A stretch of DNA of 64,000 bases from Paracoccus pantotrophus (GCF_008824185.1 NZ_CP044426.1:372001-436000); one strand, 5' to 3'; shown: positions 52,921 to 62,517, counted from the stretch's first letter. A program made the numbers and translations. Notes: generated by a model not told the origin, from the sequence alone.

Positions 52921-53214
52921 GCATGCCGGCCTCCTTTCCCAGCAGCCATGTCGAAGCAGACCATCCCCGATCTGGGAGCGCCCGATCCAGCCTGAAACGA
53001 TCAGGCTTTAGGCTCTCCGCGAGGGATGGCCGCATTCTCGGAAGGACCGGAAGGGCTTGGTGGGGGCTGCTTGACCTTGCCGTATCACGAATGGCGAATT
53101 GATCCGGGCGCAGCATGGATATTGCCGCAATCCGGCGGGCGAGCATCCCCCCGGTTTCCCGATGATGCGTGGCAAGCTTGATTGCCCCCAGTGCCCCGCG
53201 GCTGCCGGCCGGCC

Positions 53215-55032
53215 CTATTCCACCGTCACCGATTTCGCCAGGTTGCGCGGCTGGTCCACGTCGGTGCCCTTGGCCACCGCAGTATGATAGGCCAGATATT
53301 GCATCGGCACCGCGTAAAGGATGGGCTGGAACAACCCGCCGCCCGCCGGCATCGCGAGCCCCGCCCGCACGCCATGACCGCCGGCCTCCAGCCCCTCGGC
53401 ATCCGAGATCAGCAGCACCTGGCCGTGGCGCGCCATGACCTCCTGCATGTTCGAGACGGTCTTTTCGAACAGCCCGTCGCGCGGCGCCAGCACCACCACC
53501 GGCACGTTCCGGTCGATAAGCGCGATGGGCCCGTGCTTCAGCTCGCCCGAGGCATAGCCCTCGGCATGGATATAGCTGAGCTCCTTGAGCTTCAGCGCCC
53601 CCTCCAGCGCCACCGGGTAAAGCGCGCCGCGGCCCAGATACAGCACGTCCTGCGCCTCGGAAAGCCAGCCGGCCAGGCGGCGGCATTCGTCGCTGACCGC
53701 AAGCGCCTGGTTCAGCAGCCCCGGCAGCGCGCGCAGGTCGGCCAGGTGCGCAGCCAGTTCGGCATCCGTTAGCCGCCCGCGGTCCCGCGCCGCCTTCAGC
53801 GCCAGCACCGCCAGCACCGCAAGCTGGCAGGTGAAGGCCTTGGAGGATGCGACGCCCACCTCGATCCCGGCCAGCGTCGGCAGGGCGATGTCGGCATCGC
53901 GCGCGATGGCCGAGGTGCCCACGTTCACCACCCCCACGGTGCGCGCCACCTTGTCGCGGGCGTAATGCAGCGCCGCCAGCGTGTCCGCCGTCTCGCCCGA
54001 CTGGCTGACGAAGATCGCCCAGCTCTGCGGCGAAAGCGGCGGTTCGCGATAGCGGAACTCGGAGGCTACATCCAGGTCGCAGGGCAGGCCGGCCAGCGCC
54101 TCGAACCAGTAGCGCGCGACATGGGCGGCATAGAAGGCGGTGCCGCAGCCGACCAGGGTCAGCCGGTCCACGTCGCGGAAATCCAGCGCCTCGGGCAGCA
54201 CGATCCGCTCGCCCTTGATGTAATGGTTCAGCGCATCGCCCAGCACCACCGGCTGTTCGGCGATCTCCTTGGCCATGAAATGCCGGTAGCCGGCCTTGTC
54301 GATCTGGGTCGCGCCCACGTCGATCTGCTGGATCTCGCGGTTGGCGGGGCGGCCCTCGGCGTCGAAGATCTCGGCGCCCGCGCGGCGGATGATGGCGTGG
54401 TCGCCGTCTTCCAGATAGGTGATGCGGTCGGTGAAGGGCGCCAGCGCCACCGCGTCCGAGCCCAGGAACATCTCGCCCGTGCCATGGCCCACGGCCAGCG
54501 GGCTGCCCTTGCGGGCGGCGATCATCAGGTCGGGCTCGCCCTCGAACAGGAAGGCCAGCGCAAAGGCGCCGTGCAGGCGGGCCAGCGTGGCCCGCGCCGC
54601 CGCGACGGGGCCGAGGCCCTGGCCCATGTGCCAGGCGGTCAGCAGCGCCACGGTCTCGGTATCGGTCTGCGATTCCGGCTGCATCCCCAGCCGCGTGACC
54701 TCGTCGCGCAATTCGCGGAAATTCTCGATGATGCCGTTATGGACCACCGCCACCGGGCCGCGGCGATGGGGGTGTGCATTGGCCTCGGTCGCGGCGCCAT
54801 GGGTGGCCCAGCGGGTATGGCCGATGCCGGCATGGCCGGTCAGCGGCTCATGCACCAGCCGGTCCGACAGGTTCACCAGCTTGCCCACGGCGCGGCGGCG
54901 GTCCAGCCGGCCGCTGCCGTCCACCGTCGCCACCCCGGCGCTGTCATAGCCGCGGTATTCCAGCCGCTTCAGCGCCTCGACCAGTTGCGGCGAGACCTCG
55001 TGATCGCCCAGGATTCCGATGATGCCGCACAT
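53215..55032 (-). CDS. glmS: glutamine-fructose-6-phosphate aminotransferase (isomerizing)
   Basis: A 605-residue enzyme making glucosamine-6-phosphate for cell wall and lipopolysaccharide. Starts MCGIIGILG, where Cys2 becomes the catalytic nucleophile of the glutaminase domain; HTRWATHG and the two SIS sugar-isomerase domains follow (FVSQSGETADTLAAL near residue 344, EVGVASSKAFTCQLAVLAVL near residue 393). The C-terminus ends LAKSVTVE as usual. No glmS ribozyme is seen. It lies 1 base after the glmU stop. Confidence 0.97.
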   Translation of the reverse strand: MCGIIGILGDHEVSPQLVEALKRLEYRGYDSAGVATVDGSGRLDRRRAVGKLVNLSDRLVHEPLTGHAGIGHTRWATHGAATEANAHPHRRGPVAVVHNGIIENFRELRDEVTRLGMQPESQTDTETVALLTAWHMGQGLGPVAAARATLARLHGAFALAFLFEGEPDLMIAARKGSPLAVGHGTGEMFLGSDAVALAPFTDRITYLEDGDHAIIRRAGAEIFDAEGRPANREIQQIDVGATQIDKAGYRHFMAKEIAEQPVVLGDALNHYIKGERIVLPEALDFRDVDRLTLVGCGTAFYAAHVARYWFEALAGLPCDLDVASEFRYREPPLSPQSWAIFVSQSGETADTLAALHYARDKVARTVGVVNVGTSAIARDADIALPTLAGIEVGVASSKAFTCQLAVLAVLALKAARDRGRLTDAELAAHLADLRALPGLLNQALAVSDECRRLAGWLSEAQDVLYLGRGALYPVALEGALKLKELSYIHAEGYASGELKHGPIALIDRNVPVVVLAPRDGLFEKTVSNMQEVMARHGQVLLISDAEGLEAGGHGVRAGLAMPAGGGLFQPILYAVPMQYLAYHTAVAKGTDVDQPRNLAKSVTVE

Positions 55033-55033
55033 G

Positions 55034-56374
55034 TCAGTTCCCCTTTTTCTGGCGCAAGGCCTGCATCAGCCGCGCGGCAAGGCCCGGCTTGACCACCTGC
55101 TTGGCGCGTCCCAGCGCCAGCGCGTCGTCCGGCACGTCCTGGGTGATGACCGAGCCCGAGCCCGTCATCGCCCGCGCCCCCACCCGGACCGGCGCCACCA
55201 GCATGGTGTCCGAGCCGATGAAGGCATGGGCGCCGATCTCGGTCCGGTGCTTGCTGACACCGTCGTAATTGCAGGTCACGGTGCCGGCGCCGATATTCGT
55301 GGCCTCGCCGATATGGGCGTCGCCCAGATAGGTCAGGTGGCCGACCTTGACGCCCTCGTCCAGCACCGCGTTCTTGATCTCGACGAAATTGCCGACATGC
55401 ACGTCGCCGCCCAGTTCTGCGCCGGGGCGCAGCCGGGCAAAGGGGCCGACGGTGGCGCCGGCGCTGACATGGCAGCCTTCCAGGTGGCAAAAGGGCAGGA
55501 TCTCGGCGCCGCTTTCCACGGTCACGCCGGGGCCGAAGACCACGTTCTGCCCGATTACCGCGTCGCGGCCGATGCAGGTGTCGAGCGCGAACCAGACCGT
55601 CGCCGGATCGCTCAGCGTCACGCCGTCCTCCAGCGCCTGTGCGCGGGCGCGGGCCTGAAAGGCGGCCTCGGCCGCGGCCAGTTCCGCACGGGTGTTGATG
55701 CCCAGCGTCTCGGATTCGTCGCAGGTCACGACCTCGACCCGGCAGCCGGCCTCGCGGGCCAGGGCGGGCAGGTCGGTCAGGTAATATTCCCCCGCCGCGT
55801 TGCGATTGCCGATCCGGGGCAGGCATTCGCGCAAAAGCGCCGCATCCGCCGCCAGCACGCCGGAATTGACCAGGCGGATCGCCCGTGTCGCCTCGTCCGC
55901 ATCCTTGTATTCGACGATCCGCTCCAGCCCCTTGGGTCCGGTGACAAGGCGGCCGTAGCGGCCGGGATCGGCAGCCTCGAAGCCCAGCACCACCACATCG
56001 GCGGGGTGGGCGGCAAGGCTTGCCAGCGTTTCCTGCCCGATGAAGGGGGTGTCGCCGTAAAGCACGATCACCCGGCCCTCGAAGCCCTCCAGCAGCGGCA
56101 GGGCCTGGCCGACGGCATGGGCGGTGCCAAGCTGTTGGTCCTGCAGGGCGATCTGCGCCTCGGGGTCGAGCTTGGCCACGGCCTTCTTCACCGCCTCGGC
56201 GCCATGGCCGGCGACCACCACCACCGCCTCGGGCGCCAGCGTCCGGCCGGCGGCAAGCGCATGGGCGACCAGCGGCATGCCGCCCAGCCGGTGCAGCACC
56301 TTGGGCAGGTCCGACTGCATGCGGCTGCCCTGTCCGGCGGCCAGCACGATCAGCGCGACGGGTTTCTCGGTCAT
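55034..56374 (-). CDS. glmU: bifunctional GlcNAc-1-P uridyltransferase/GlcN-1-P acetyltransferase
   Basis: A 446-residue protein with an N-terminal nucleotidyltransferase domain (LAAGQGSRMQSDLPKVLHRL near residue 12) and a C-terminal left-handed beta-helix acetyltransferase with hexapeptide repeats (VGPFARLRPGAELGGDVHVG, IGAGTVTCNYDGVSKHRTEI). It produces UDP-GlcNAc. It forms an operon with glmS so that consecutive steps are co-expressed. Confidence 0.97.
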   Translation of the reverse strand: MTEKPVALIVLAAGQGSRMQSDLPKVLHRLGGMPLVAHALAAGRTLAPEAVVVVAGHGAEAVKKAVAKLDPEAQIALQDQQLGTAHAVGQALPLLEGFEGRVIVLYGDTPFIGQETLASLAAHPADVVVLGFEAADPGRYGRLVTGPKGLERIVEYKDADEATRAIRLVNSGVLAADAALLRECLPRIGNRNAAGEYYLTDLPALAREAGCRVEVVTCDESETLGINTRAELAAAEAAFQARARAQALEDGVTLSDPATVWFALDTCIGRDAVIGQNVVFGPGVTVESGAEILPFCHLEGCHVSAGATVGPFARLRPGAELGGDVHVGNFVEIKNAVLDEGVKVGHLTYLGDAHIGEATNIGAGTVTCNYDGVSKHRTEIGAHAFIGSDTMLVAPVRVGARAMTGSGSVITQDVPDDALALGRAKQVVKPGLAARLMQALRQKKGN

Positions 56375-56478
56375 CTCTGCCCTCTTGCCTGTTCCTTATC
56401 CTTGCCGGGCGTTCTACCTAGAGGGCGACGGTCGGGAAAGGCCCCGGCAGATCAAACATCTTGACGGAAGGTTACAGC

Positions 56479-57153
56479 ATGGCGGGAACGGTGGTCTTCG
56501 ATCTGGACGGGACGCTGGCCGACACCTCGGGCGATCTGATCGCGGCGGCCAATGCCTGCTTTGCCGCGCGCGGCCTCGGCGCGCTGCTGGACCCGGTCGC
56601 GGACGCGCTGATCGCCTTTCACGGCGGCCGGGCCATGCTGCGCGCCGGCTATGGCCGGATGCCCGGCAACCATCTGCTGCCGCCCGGCGCCGAGGACGAG
56701 GATTACCCGCGCCTGCTGGACCATTATGGCCAGGCGATCGCCGTCCATACCCGGCTTTACCCCGGTGCCGAGGCGGCGCTGGAACGGCTGGCGGCGGCGG
56801 GCCATCGGCTTGCGGTCTGCACCAACAAGCCCTCCGCGCTGGCCGAGACGCTGCTGCGCGAGCTGGGCATCCGTGACCGTTTCGCGGCGATGATCGGCGC
56901 CGACACGCTGCCGGTGCGCAAGCCCGATCCGCGTCCTTATGCCGCCGCGGTCGAGGCGGCGGGCGGCACGGTGGCGCGATCTTTCCTGGTCGGCGATACC
57001 GAGACCGACCGCAAGACCGCCGCCGCCGCCGGGGTCAGGGTGGCGCTGGTCGGCTTCGGCCCCGAGGGCGAGGCGCTGCGCCGCCTGGCGCCCGAGGCGA
57101 TGCTGGCGCATTTCGACGACCTGCCGGAGCTGGCCGCCGCCTGGCTGGGCTGA
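56479..57153 (+). CDS. gph: HAD-family phosphoglycolate phosphatase
   Basis: A 224-residue HAD hydrolase with motif I FDLDGTLADTSGDL near residue 8, motif II VCTNKP near residue 113, and motif IV VGDTETDRKTAAAAGV near residue 172. Closest to Gph-type phosphatases that remove 2-phosphoglycolate; related substrates are possible. The ATG at 56479 has GGAAGG upstream. Divergent from glmU. Confidence 0.85.
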   Translation: MAGTVVFDLDGTLADTSGDLIAAANACFAARGLGALLDPVADALIAFHGGRAMLRAGYGRMPGNHLLPPGAEDEDYPRLLDHYGQAIAVHTRLYPGAEAALERLAAAGHRLAVCTNKPSALAETLLRELGIRDRFAAMIGADTLPVRKPDPRPYAAAVEAAGGTVARSFLVGDTETDRKTAAAAGVRVALVGFGPEGEALRRLAPEAMLAHFDDLPELAAAWLG

Positions 57154-57168
57154 CCGGGCAAAGGAAAA

Positions 57169-57187
57169 GGGGGCCGCGAAGGCCCCC
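57169..57187 (-). terminator. terminator between gph and bfr
   Basis: A 7-bp GC stem (57169-57175 with 57181-57187) is followed on the minus strand by TTTTCCTTT, fitting a Rho-independent terminator for the leftward bfr transcript, and may also serve gph. Confidence 0.7.
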
Positions 57188-57212
57188 CCCGATGACGCAT
57201 GTGCCGCAGGCG

Positions 57213-57698
57213 CTATTCGGCCTCGTCGGCGGATTTGGCGTTGAGCAGGCCATAGTTCTGCGCGCCGATTTCCTCGTAAAGGCCCAGCTGGGTCTCCAGG
57301 AAGTCGATATGGCCTTCCTCATCGGCCAGAAGTTCGTCGAACAGGCCCTTGCTGATGTAGTCGCCGACCTTGTCGCAATATTCCCGCGCCTCGATGTAAA
57401 GCGTGCGGGCGTCGTATTCGGCCGCCAGGTCGGATTCCAGCGTTTCCTTGAGGTTCTGGCCGATCCGCAACGGATCCAGCTTTTGCAGGTTGGGATGGCC
57501 CTCCAGGAAGATGATTCGCTGGATCAGGCGGTCCGCATGATGCATTTCCTCGATGGATTCGCCGCGGGACTTGTCGGCGATCTTGCCGTAACCCCAGTCC
57601 TCTTGCAGCCGGTAATGCAACCAGTACTGGCTGACCGCGGTGAGTTCAGACCGTAGCGCTGCGTTGAGATACTCGATGACCTTTGCGTCGCCCTTCAT
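57213..57698 (-). CDS. bfr: bacterioferritin
   Basis: A 161-residue iron-storage protein. The dinuclear ferroxidase ligands are all present at their canonical positions: Glu18, Glu51, His54, Glu94, Glu127 and His130. The heme-binding Met52 is in EEMHHADRL. Subunits form 24-mers. Its start overlaps the end of bfd by 53 bases in another frame. Confidence 0.97.
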   Translation of the reverse strand: MKGDAKVIEYLNAALRSELTAVSQYWLHYRLQEDWGYGKIADKSRGESIEEMHHADRLIQRIIFLEGHPNLQKLDPLRIGQNLKETLESDLAAEYDARTLYIEAREYCDKVGDYISKGLFDELLADEEGHIDFLETQLGLYEEIGAQNYGLLNAKSADEAE

Positions 57699-57936
57699 GG
57701 CTTACCCCTGTGCGGTTGGCTTTCAGCCCCCGCAGGATGGGGGGCACAGCCAGATTATCGCATCCGCGCATGGTGTCCAGAAACAAAGGCATACAGCCCC
57801 CGCAATCGGCGCGCTTGCCGAGTGCGTGGTAGATCTTGCCGGGGGTGATGATCGTCTCGGGGTCGGCGGCACGCATCCAGTCAATCGCGGCCTTGATGTC
57901 GTGGTCGGAAATCTGGGTGCAGTGGCAGACGATCAT
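57646..57936 (-). CDS. bfd: bacterioferritin-associated ferredoxin
   Basis: Encodes 96 residues with a [2Fe-2S] BFD-like domain: MIVCHCTQISDHDI (two Cys as CHC) and ADCGGCMPLF (two Cys as CGGC) near residue 45. Bfd reduces the bacterioferritin core to mobilise iron. The C-terminal 30 or so residues are longer than in typical Bfd and overlap the start of bfr. Upstream (57958-57984) is an AACTTAC...GATAAGTAA inverted motif that could be an iron-responsive operator, not assigned. Confidence 0.9.
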   Translation of the reverse strand: MIVCHCTQISDHDIKAAIDWMRAADPETIITPGKIYHALGKRADCGGCMPLFLDTMRGCDNLAVPPILRGLKANRTGVSHEGRRKGHRVSQRSATV

Positions 57937-58055
57937 TTACTCACCTCGGTTGGCCAAAACTTACCCATTTCGTCGGATAAGTAAAGCCTGAGTTTTTCAC
58001 TTTGTGATGACCGTCGCCTTGACGGCCCCCGGTGGCCCGGACAGAAGCTAAGCCC

Positions 58056-59111
58056 ATGAAGCTGGACGATTTCGACTTTCACCTGCCCGAGGGGCTGATC
58101 GCCACCCGCCCGGCGCGGCCGCGCACCGCCGCGCGGCTGCTGCTGGCCCAGGGCGATTCGATTCGCGACCTGCATGTGCGCGACCTTGTCGACCTGCTGG
58201 GGCCGGGCGACCTGCTGGTGCTGAACGACACCAAGGTCATCCCGGCGCGGCTGAACGGCACGCGCGCGCGCCAGACCCCGCAGGGCGAGGCGGTGGCGAA
58301 GGTCGAGGTGACGCTGCTGGAACCCGCGGCCGATGGCTGGAAGGCGCTGGCCAAGCCGCTGCGCAAGCTGAAGCCGGGCGAGGTGATCCGCTTCGGCGCG
58401 GCGCTGTCCGCCGAGGTGGCCGGGATCTCCGGGGGCGAGCTGACCCTGCGCTTCGACGCCACGGGCGAGGCGTTCGACGCCGCGCTGGCGCAGGTCGGCG
58501 CCATGCCGCTGCCGCCCTATATCGCCGCGCTGCGTGCGCCCGATGAGGCCGATCGCGAGGATTACCAGACCGTCTGGGCGCGGCGCTCGGGCGCCGTCGC
58601 CGCGCCGACCGCCAGCCTGCATTTCGACGATGCATTGCTGGAGCGGCTGGCGGCAAAAGGCGTCGGCTTCGCCCATGTCACCCTGCATGTCGGCGCCGGC
58701 ACCTTCCTGCCGGTCAAGGTCGAGGACGTGACGACCCACAAGATGCACGGCGAATGGGGCGAGGTCACGCCCGAGGCGGCGGCGGCCATCAACGCCACCC
58801 GCGCCCAGGGCGGGCGGGTGATCCCGGTCGGCACCACGGCGCTGCGGCTGATCGAATCGGCGGCCGCCGAGGACGGCACCGTGCATCCCTTCCAGGGCGT
58901 TACGGAAATCTTCATCTATCCCGGCTATCGCTTCCGCGTGACGGATGCGCTGATGACCAATTTCCACCTGCCGAAATCGACGCTGCTGATGCTGGTCAGT
59001 GCCCTGATGGGCCCGGACCGCATCCGCGGCATCTATCATCATGCGGTCGAATCGGGCTATCGCTTCTTCAGCTATGGCGACGCCTCCCTGCTGATTCCGA
59101 AGGATCCGTGA
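58056..59111 (+). CDS. queA: tRNA preQ1(34) S-adenosylmethionine ribosyltransferase-isomerase
   Basis: A 351-residue enzyme that converts preQ1 in tRNA to epoxyqueuosine using SAM as ribosyl donor. Family blocks seen: FDFHLPEGLIATRPA, LVLNDTKVIPARLNG near residue 53, HVGAGTFLPVKVEDVTTHKM near residue 213, and TNFHLPKSTLLMLVSAL near residue 304. The ATG at 58056 gives the standard start. Its TGA overlaps the MFS gene start by one base. Confidence 0.96.
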   Translation: MKLDDFDFHLPEGLIATRPARPRTAARLLLAQGDSIRDLHVRDLVDLLGPGDLLVLNDTKVIPARLNGTRARQTPQGEAVAKVEVTLLEPAADGWKALAKPLRKLKPGEVIRFGAALSAEVAGISGGELTLRFDATGEAFDAALAQVGAMPLPPYIAALRAPDEADREDYQTVWARRSGAVAAPTASLHFDDALLERLAAKGVGFAHVTLHVGAGTFLPVKVEDVTTHKMHGEWGEVTPEAAAAINATRAQGGRVIPVGTTALRLIESAAAEDGTVHPFQGVTEIFIYPGYRFRVTDALMTNFHLPKSTLLMLVSALMGPDRIRGIYHHAVESGYRFFSYGDASLLIPKDP

Positions 59112-60355
59112 TGCTGACCGTCCTGCGCACCACCTGGCCGCTGCTTCTGGGCATCCTGCTCTTGATGGTCGGGAACGGGATGCAGGGCACGCTTCTGGGC
59201 ATCCGCGGCAAGATCGAGGACATCTCGACCACGCAGATGTCGGTGGTCATGGCCGCCTATTTCGGCGGCTTCCTCCTGGGTTCGCGCGTGGTGCCGGAAC
59301 TGATCCGCCAGGTCGGCCATGTCCGGGTCTTCGCGGCCCTTGGCTCGTTGATCTCCTCGGTGCTGATCCTCTATGCGGCGGCGCCGCATTGGATCGCCTG
59401 GGCGCTGATGCGGCTGCTGATCGGCTTCTGCTTCTCGGGGGTCTACATCACCGCGGAAAGCTGGCTGAATGCCGGCACCGCCAACGAGAACCGCGGCCAG
59501 GCCATGTCGGCCTATATGATCATGCAGATGCTGGGCATCATCACGGCCCAGTTCCTGATGAACACGGCCGACCCGGCGGGCTATCTGCTGTTCGTGATCC
59601 CCTCGGTGCTGGTCAGCTTGTCCTTCCTGCCGATCCTGCTTTCGACCCAGCCCGCGCCGCAGTTCTCGACCCTGAAACGCATGAGCTTCGGCAGCCTGTT
59701 CCGCGCCTCGCCGCTGGGCTGCATCGGCATCTTCCTGATGGGCGGGGTGTTCTCGGCGCTGTTCGGCATGGCCTCGGTCTGGGGCTCGACCAAGGGGCTT
59801 TCGGTGCGCGAGATCTCGGCCTTCGTGGCGGCGATCTATGCCGGCGGGCTCTTGCTGCAATATCCGATCGGCTGGCTGTCGGACCATGGCGACCGCCGCG
59901 TCATCGTGCTGGGGCTGTCGGTGCTGGGCGCGGTGGTCAGCCTGGCCACGGTAACGCTGCAGCCGGGGATTTGGGGCCTGCTGCTGGCCGCGGCGCTGAT
60001 CGGCGGCGTGGCCAATCCGGTCTATTCGCTGCTTCTGGCCTATACCAACGACTTCCTGGATCAAAGCGACATGGCCGCCGCCTCGGCAGGGCTCTTGTTC
60101 ATCAACGGCGTTGGCGCCATGGCCGGGCCGCTGATCACCGGCTGGCTGATGTCGCTGCTGGGCCCGGACGGGTTCTGGGCCTATATCGGCCTGCTGCTGG
60201 CGATGCTGGCCTTCTATGCCGGCTGGCGCCGCACCCGCCGCCCCACGCCGGTCCTGGACCAGAGCTTTGCCGTCATCGCCCCCTCGGCCACCCCCGTCGC
60301 GGTCGAGGCGGCGCTGGAAACCGCCAGTTCCGACGATGCCGACAAACCCGCCTGA
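59111..60355 (+). CDS. MFS permease (YcaD-like)
   Basis: A 414-residue transporter with twelve predicted helices. SYMIMQMLG-type helix 5 and the RLLIGFCFSGVYITAESWLN segment near residue 100 resemble the YcaD/UMF-type MFS subgroup. WLSDHGDRRVIVLGL near residue 256 is the loop 8-9 motif. The hydrophilic Ala-rich tail is not conserved. Substrate unknown. Confidence 0.85.
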   Translation: MLTVLRTTWPLLLGILLLMVGNGMQGTLLGIRGKIEDISTTQMSVVMAAYFGGFLLGSRVVPELIRQVGHVRVFAALGSLISSVLILYAAAPHWIAWALMRLLIGFCFSGVYITAESWLNAGTANENRGQAMSAYMIMQMLGIITAQFLMNTADPAGYLLFVIPSVLVSLSFLPILLSTQPAPQFSTLKRMSFGSLFRASPLGCIGIFLMGGVFSALFGMASVWGSTKGLSVREISAFVAAIYAGGLLLQYPIGWLSDHGDRRVIVLGLSVLGAVVSLATVTLQPGIWGLLLAAALIGGVANPVYSLLLAYTNDFLDQSDMAAASAGLLFINGVGAMAGPLITGWLMSLLGPDGFWAYIGLLLAMLAFYAGWRRTRRPTPVLDQSFAVIAPSATPVAVEAALETASSDDADKPA

Positions 60356-60412
60356 ACGGCTTGCGACCGGCCTTCGGCTCTGCGACCATCGGCCAAAACG
60401 GAGGGCAAGGCC

Positions 60413-60994
60413 ATGACCGACACCACGACACCCGAGGAGATCAACCGCTTCTGGCTCGACGAGGTCGGCGAGAAGGGCTGGTATATCCGCTCGGACGCCG
60501 TGGACGAAACCATCCGCCGGCGCTTCCAGCCCGCCTGGGAACGCGCCGCCGACCTGGTGCCCGGCTGGGCCGCCACGCCCGAGGGGATGCTGGCCGGGCT
60601 GATCCTGACCGACCAGTTCCCGCGCAACATGTTCCGCGAGGATGCGCGCGCCTTCGCCACCGATCCCCTGGCCCGCAGCCTCGCGCGCGAGGCGGTCGAG
60701 AGCGGCCTGCACCTGCGCATCGCGCCGCCGTCCCGGCAATTCGTCTACCTGCCCTTCGAACATTCCGAGGATCTGGCCGACCAGGAACGCGCCGTTGCGC
60801 TTTTCGCCGAGTTCATGCCGGGCGAGAACCTGCGCCATGCCGAGTTGCATCGCGACACCATCGCCAGGTTCGGCCGCTTCCCCTGGCGCAACGCGGCACT
60901 GAACCGCGTGCCCACGCCGGCGGAAATCCGCGTCATGGAGGCCGGCGGCTATGGCGCGCTGGTCTCGGGCAAGCTGTCGCTTGCTGAGCTCTGA
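60413..60994 (+). CDS. DUF924 family protein
   Basis: A 193-residue soluble, mostly helical protein with the DUF924 landmarks INRFWLDEVGEKGWYIRSDA, LILTDQFPRNMFR near residue 62, and YLPFEHSEDLADQERAV near residue 111. Tetratricopeptide-like helical packing is known in the family; no activity is established. GGAGG lies about 10 bases before the ATG. Confidence 0.88.
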   Translation: MTDTTTPEEINRFWLDEVGEKGWYIRSDAVDETIRRRFQPAWERAADLVPGWAATPEGMLAGLILTDQFPRNMFREDARAFATDPLARSLAREAVESGLHLRIAPPSRQFVYLPFEHSEDLADQERAVALFAEFMPGENLRHAELHRDTIARFGRFPWRNAALNRVPTPAEIRVMEAGGYGALVSGKLSLAEL

Positions 60995-61039
60995 AAAATG
61001 GTTTAACGCTGAACTATCTTTTCTGATAGGGGGATTCCC

Positions 61040-62431
61040 ATGGCGCAGAGCTTCGACATGGTGGTGATCGGTTCCGGCCCTGGCGGCTATGTCTGTGCCA
61101 TCCGCGGCGCGCAGCTGGGGCTGAAGGTGGCCTGTATCGAGCGCGAGCATCTGGGCGGCATCTGCCTGAACTGGGGCTGCATCCCGACCAAGGCGCTCTT
61201 GCGCTCGGCCGAGGTCTTTCACCTCATGCACCGCGCCAAGGAATTCGGGCTTTCCGCCGACAAGATCGGCTACGACCTCGGCGCCGTGGTGCAACGCTCG
61301 CGCGGCGTGGCCAAGCAGCTCGCCGGCGGCGTCGGCCACCTGCTGAAAAAGAACAAGGTCACCGTCATCATGGGCGAGGCCAGCCTGGCCGCCCCCGGCA
61401 AGATCAGCGTCAAGACCGACAAGGGCACCGAGGAAGTCGCCGCGAAATCCATCGTGCTGGCCACCGGCGCCCGCGCCCGCGAATTGCCTGGGCTGGAGCC
61501 GGACGGCGATCTGGTCTGGAACTACAAGCACGCCCTGCAGCCGCCGCGCATGCCGAAAAAGCTGCTGGTCATCGGCTCGGGCGCCATCGGCATCGAATTC
61601 GCCAGCTTCTTCAACACGCTGGGCGCCGATACCACCGTCGTCGAGGTCATGGACCGCGTGCTGCCGGTCGAGGATGCCGAGATTTCGGCGCTGGCCAAGA
61701 AGCAATTCGTCAAGCAGGGCATGAAGATCCTGGAAAAGGCCGCGGTCAAGAAGCTCGACCGCGCCAAGGGCAAGGTCACCGCCCATATCGAGACCGGCGG
61801 CAAGACCGAGACGCATGAGTTCGACACGGTGATCTCGGCCGTCGGCATTGTCGGCAACGTGGAAAACCTCGGGCTGGAAAAGCTGGGGGTGAAGATCGAC
61901 CGCACCCATGTCGTCACCGACGAATACTGCCGCACCGGCGTCGAGGGGCTCTATGCCATCGGCGACGTGGCCGGCGCGCCCTGGCTCGCGCACAAGGCCA
62001 GCCACGAAGGCGTCATGGTGGCCGAGCTGATCGCCGGCGGGCACCCGCATCCGATCAAGCCGAACTCGATCCCCGGCTGCACCTATTGCAACCCGCAGGT
62101 GGCCTCGGTCGGCCTGACCGAGGAAAAGGCCAAGGCCGCCGGCTACGAGATCAAGGTCGGCCGCTTCCCCTTCATCGGCAACGGCAAGGCCATCGCCCTG
62201 GGCGAGCCCGAGGGCCTGATCAAGACCATTTTCGACGCCAGGACCGGCGAGCTTCTGGGCGCCCACATGGTCGGCGCGGAAGTCACCGAACTGATCCAGG
62301 GCTATGTCGTCGGCCGCACGCTGGAAACCACCGAGGCCGAGCTGATGGAAACGGTCTTTCCGCACCCGACGCTTTCCGAAATGCTGCACGAGGCCACGCT
62401 CTCGGCCTATGGCCGCGCGATCCATTTCTGA
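61040..62431 (+). CDS. lpdA: dihydrolipoyl dehydrogenase (E3)
   Basis: A 463-residue flavoprotein that reoxidises dihydrolipoyl groups. It has FAD binding VIGSGPGGYVCAIRGAQLGL, the redox disulfide in GGICLNWGCIPTKALL near residue 42, NAD binding VIGSGAIGIEFASFF near residue 175, and the C-terminal catalytic His-Glu region (FPHPTLSEMLHE). It lies far from sucA/odhB and could serve either the pyruvate or the 2-oxoglutarate complex. GGGGG precedes the ATG at 61040. Confidence 0.95.
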   Translation: MAQSFDMVVIGSGPGGYVCAIRGAQLGLKVACIEREHLGGICLNWGCIPTKALLRSAEVFHLMHRAKEFGLSADKIGYDLGAVVQRSRGVAKQLAGGVGHLLKKNKVTVIMGEASLAAPGKISVKTDKGTEEVAAKSIVLATGARARELPGLEPDGDLVWNYKHALQPPRMPKKLLVIGSGAIGIEFASFFNTLGADTTVVEVMDRVLPVEDAEISALAKKQFVKQGMKILEKAAVKKLDRAKGKVTAHIETGGKTETHEFDTVISAVGIVGNVENLGLEKLGVKIDRTHVVTDEYCRTGVEGLYAIGDVAGAPWLAHKASHEGVMVAELIAGGHPHPIKPNSIPGCTYCNPQVASVGLTEEKAKAAGYEIKVGRFPFIGNGKAIALGEPEGLIKTIFDARTGELLGAHMVGAEVTELIQGYVVGRTLETTEAELMETVFPHPTLSEMLHEATLSAYGRAIHF

Positions 62432-62439
62432 ACGACAAA

Positions 62440-62455
62440 GGGGCCTCGCGGCCCC
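62440..62455 (+). terminator. terminator after lpdA
   Basis: A 6-bp GC stem (62440-62445 with 62450-62455, TCGC loop) is followed by GATTTCTCCGTTT. It abuts the palindromic repeat. Confidence 0.55.
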
Positions 62456-62513
62456 CGATTTCTCCGTTTCACAAATACTCTCGGGGGTCCGGGGGCAGAC
62501 AGCCCCCGGTCCG
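62456..62513. repeat. intergenic palindromic repeat after lpdA
   Basis: A TTTCTCCGTTTCACAAATAC core is followed by CCGGGGGC-AGACA-GCCCCCGG, the same layout as at 35841-35902. Confidence 0.75.
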
Positions 62514-62517
62514 GCCG

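Noticed and set aside
52921..53214. Gene between the IS630 relic and glmS
   Set aside because: No frame with a plausible start, ribosome binding site or family pattern; treated as non-coding flank.
53215..56374. glmS ribozyme or riboswitch before glmS
   Set aside because: glmS starts one base after glmU, leaving no leader; no ribozyme-like sequence is seen.
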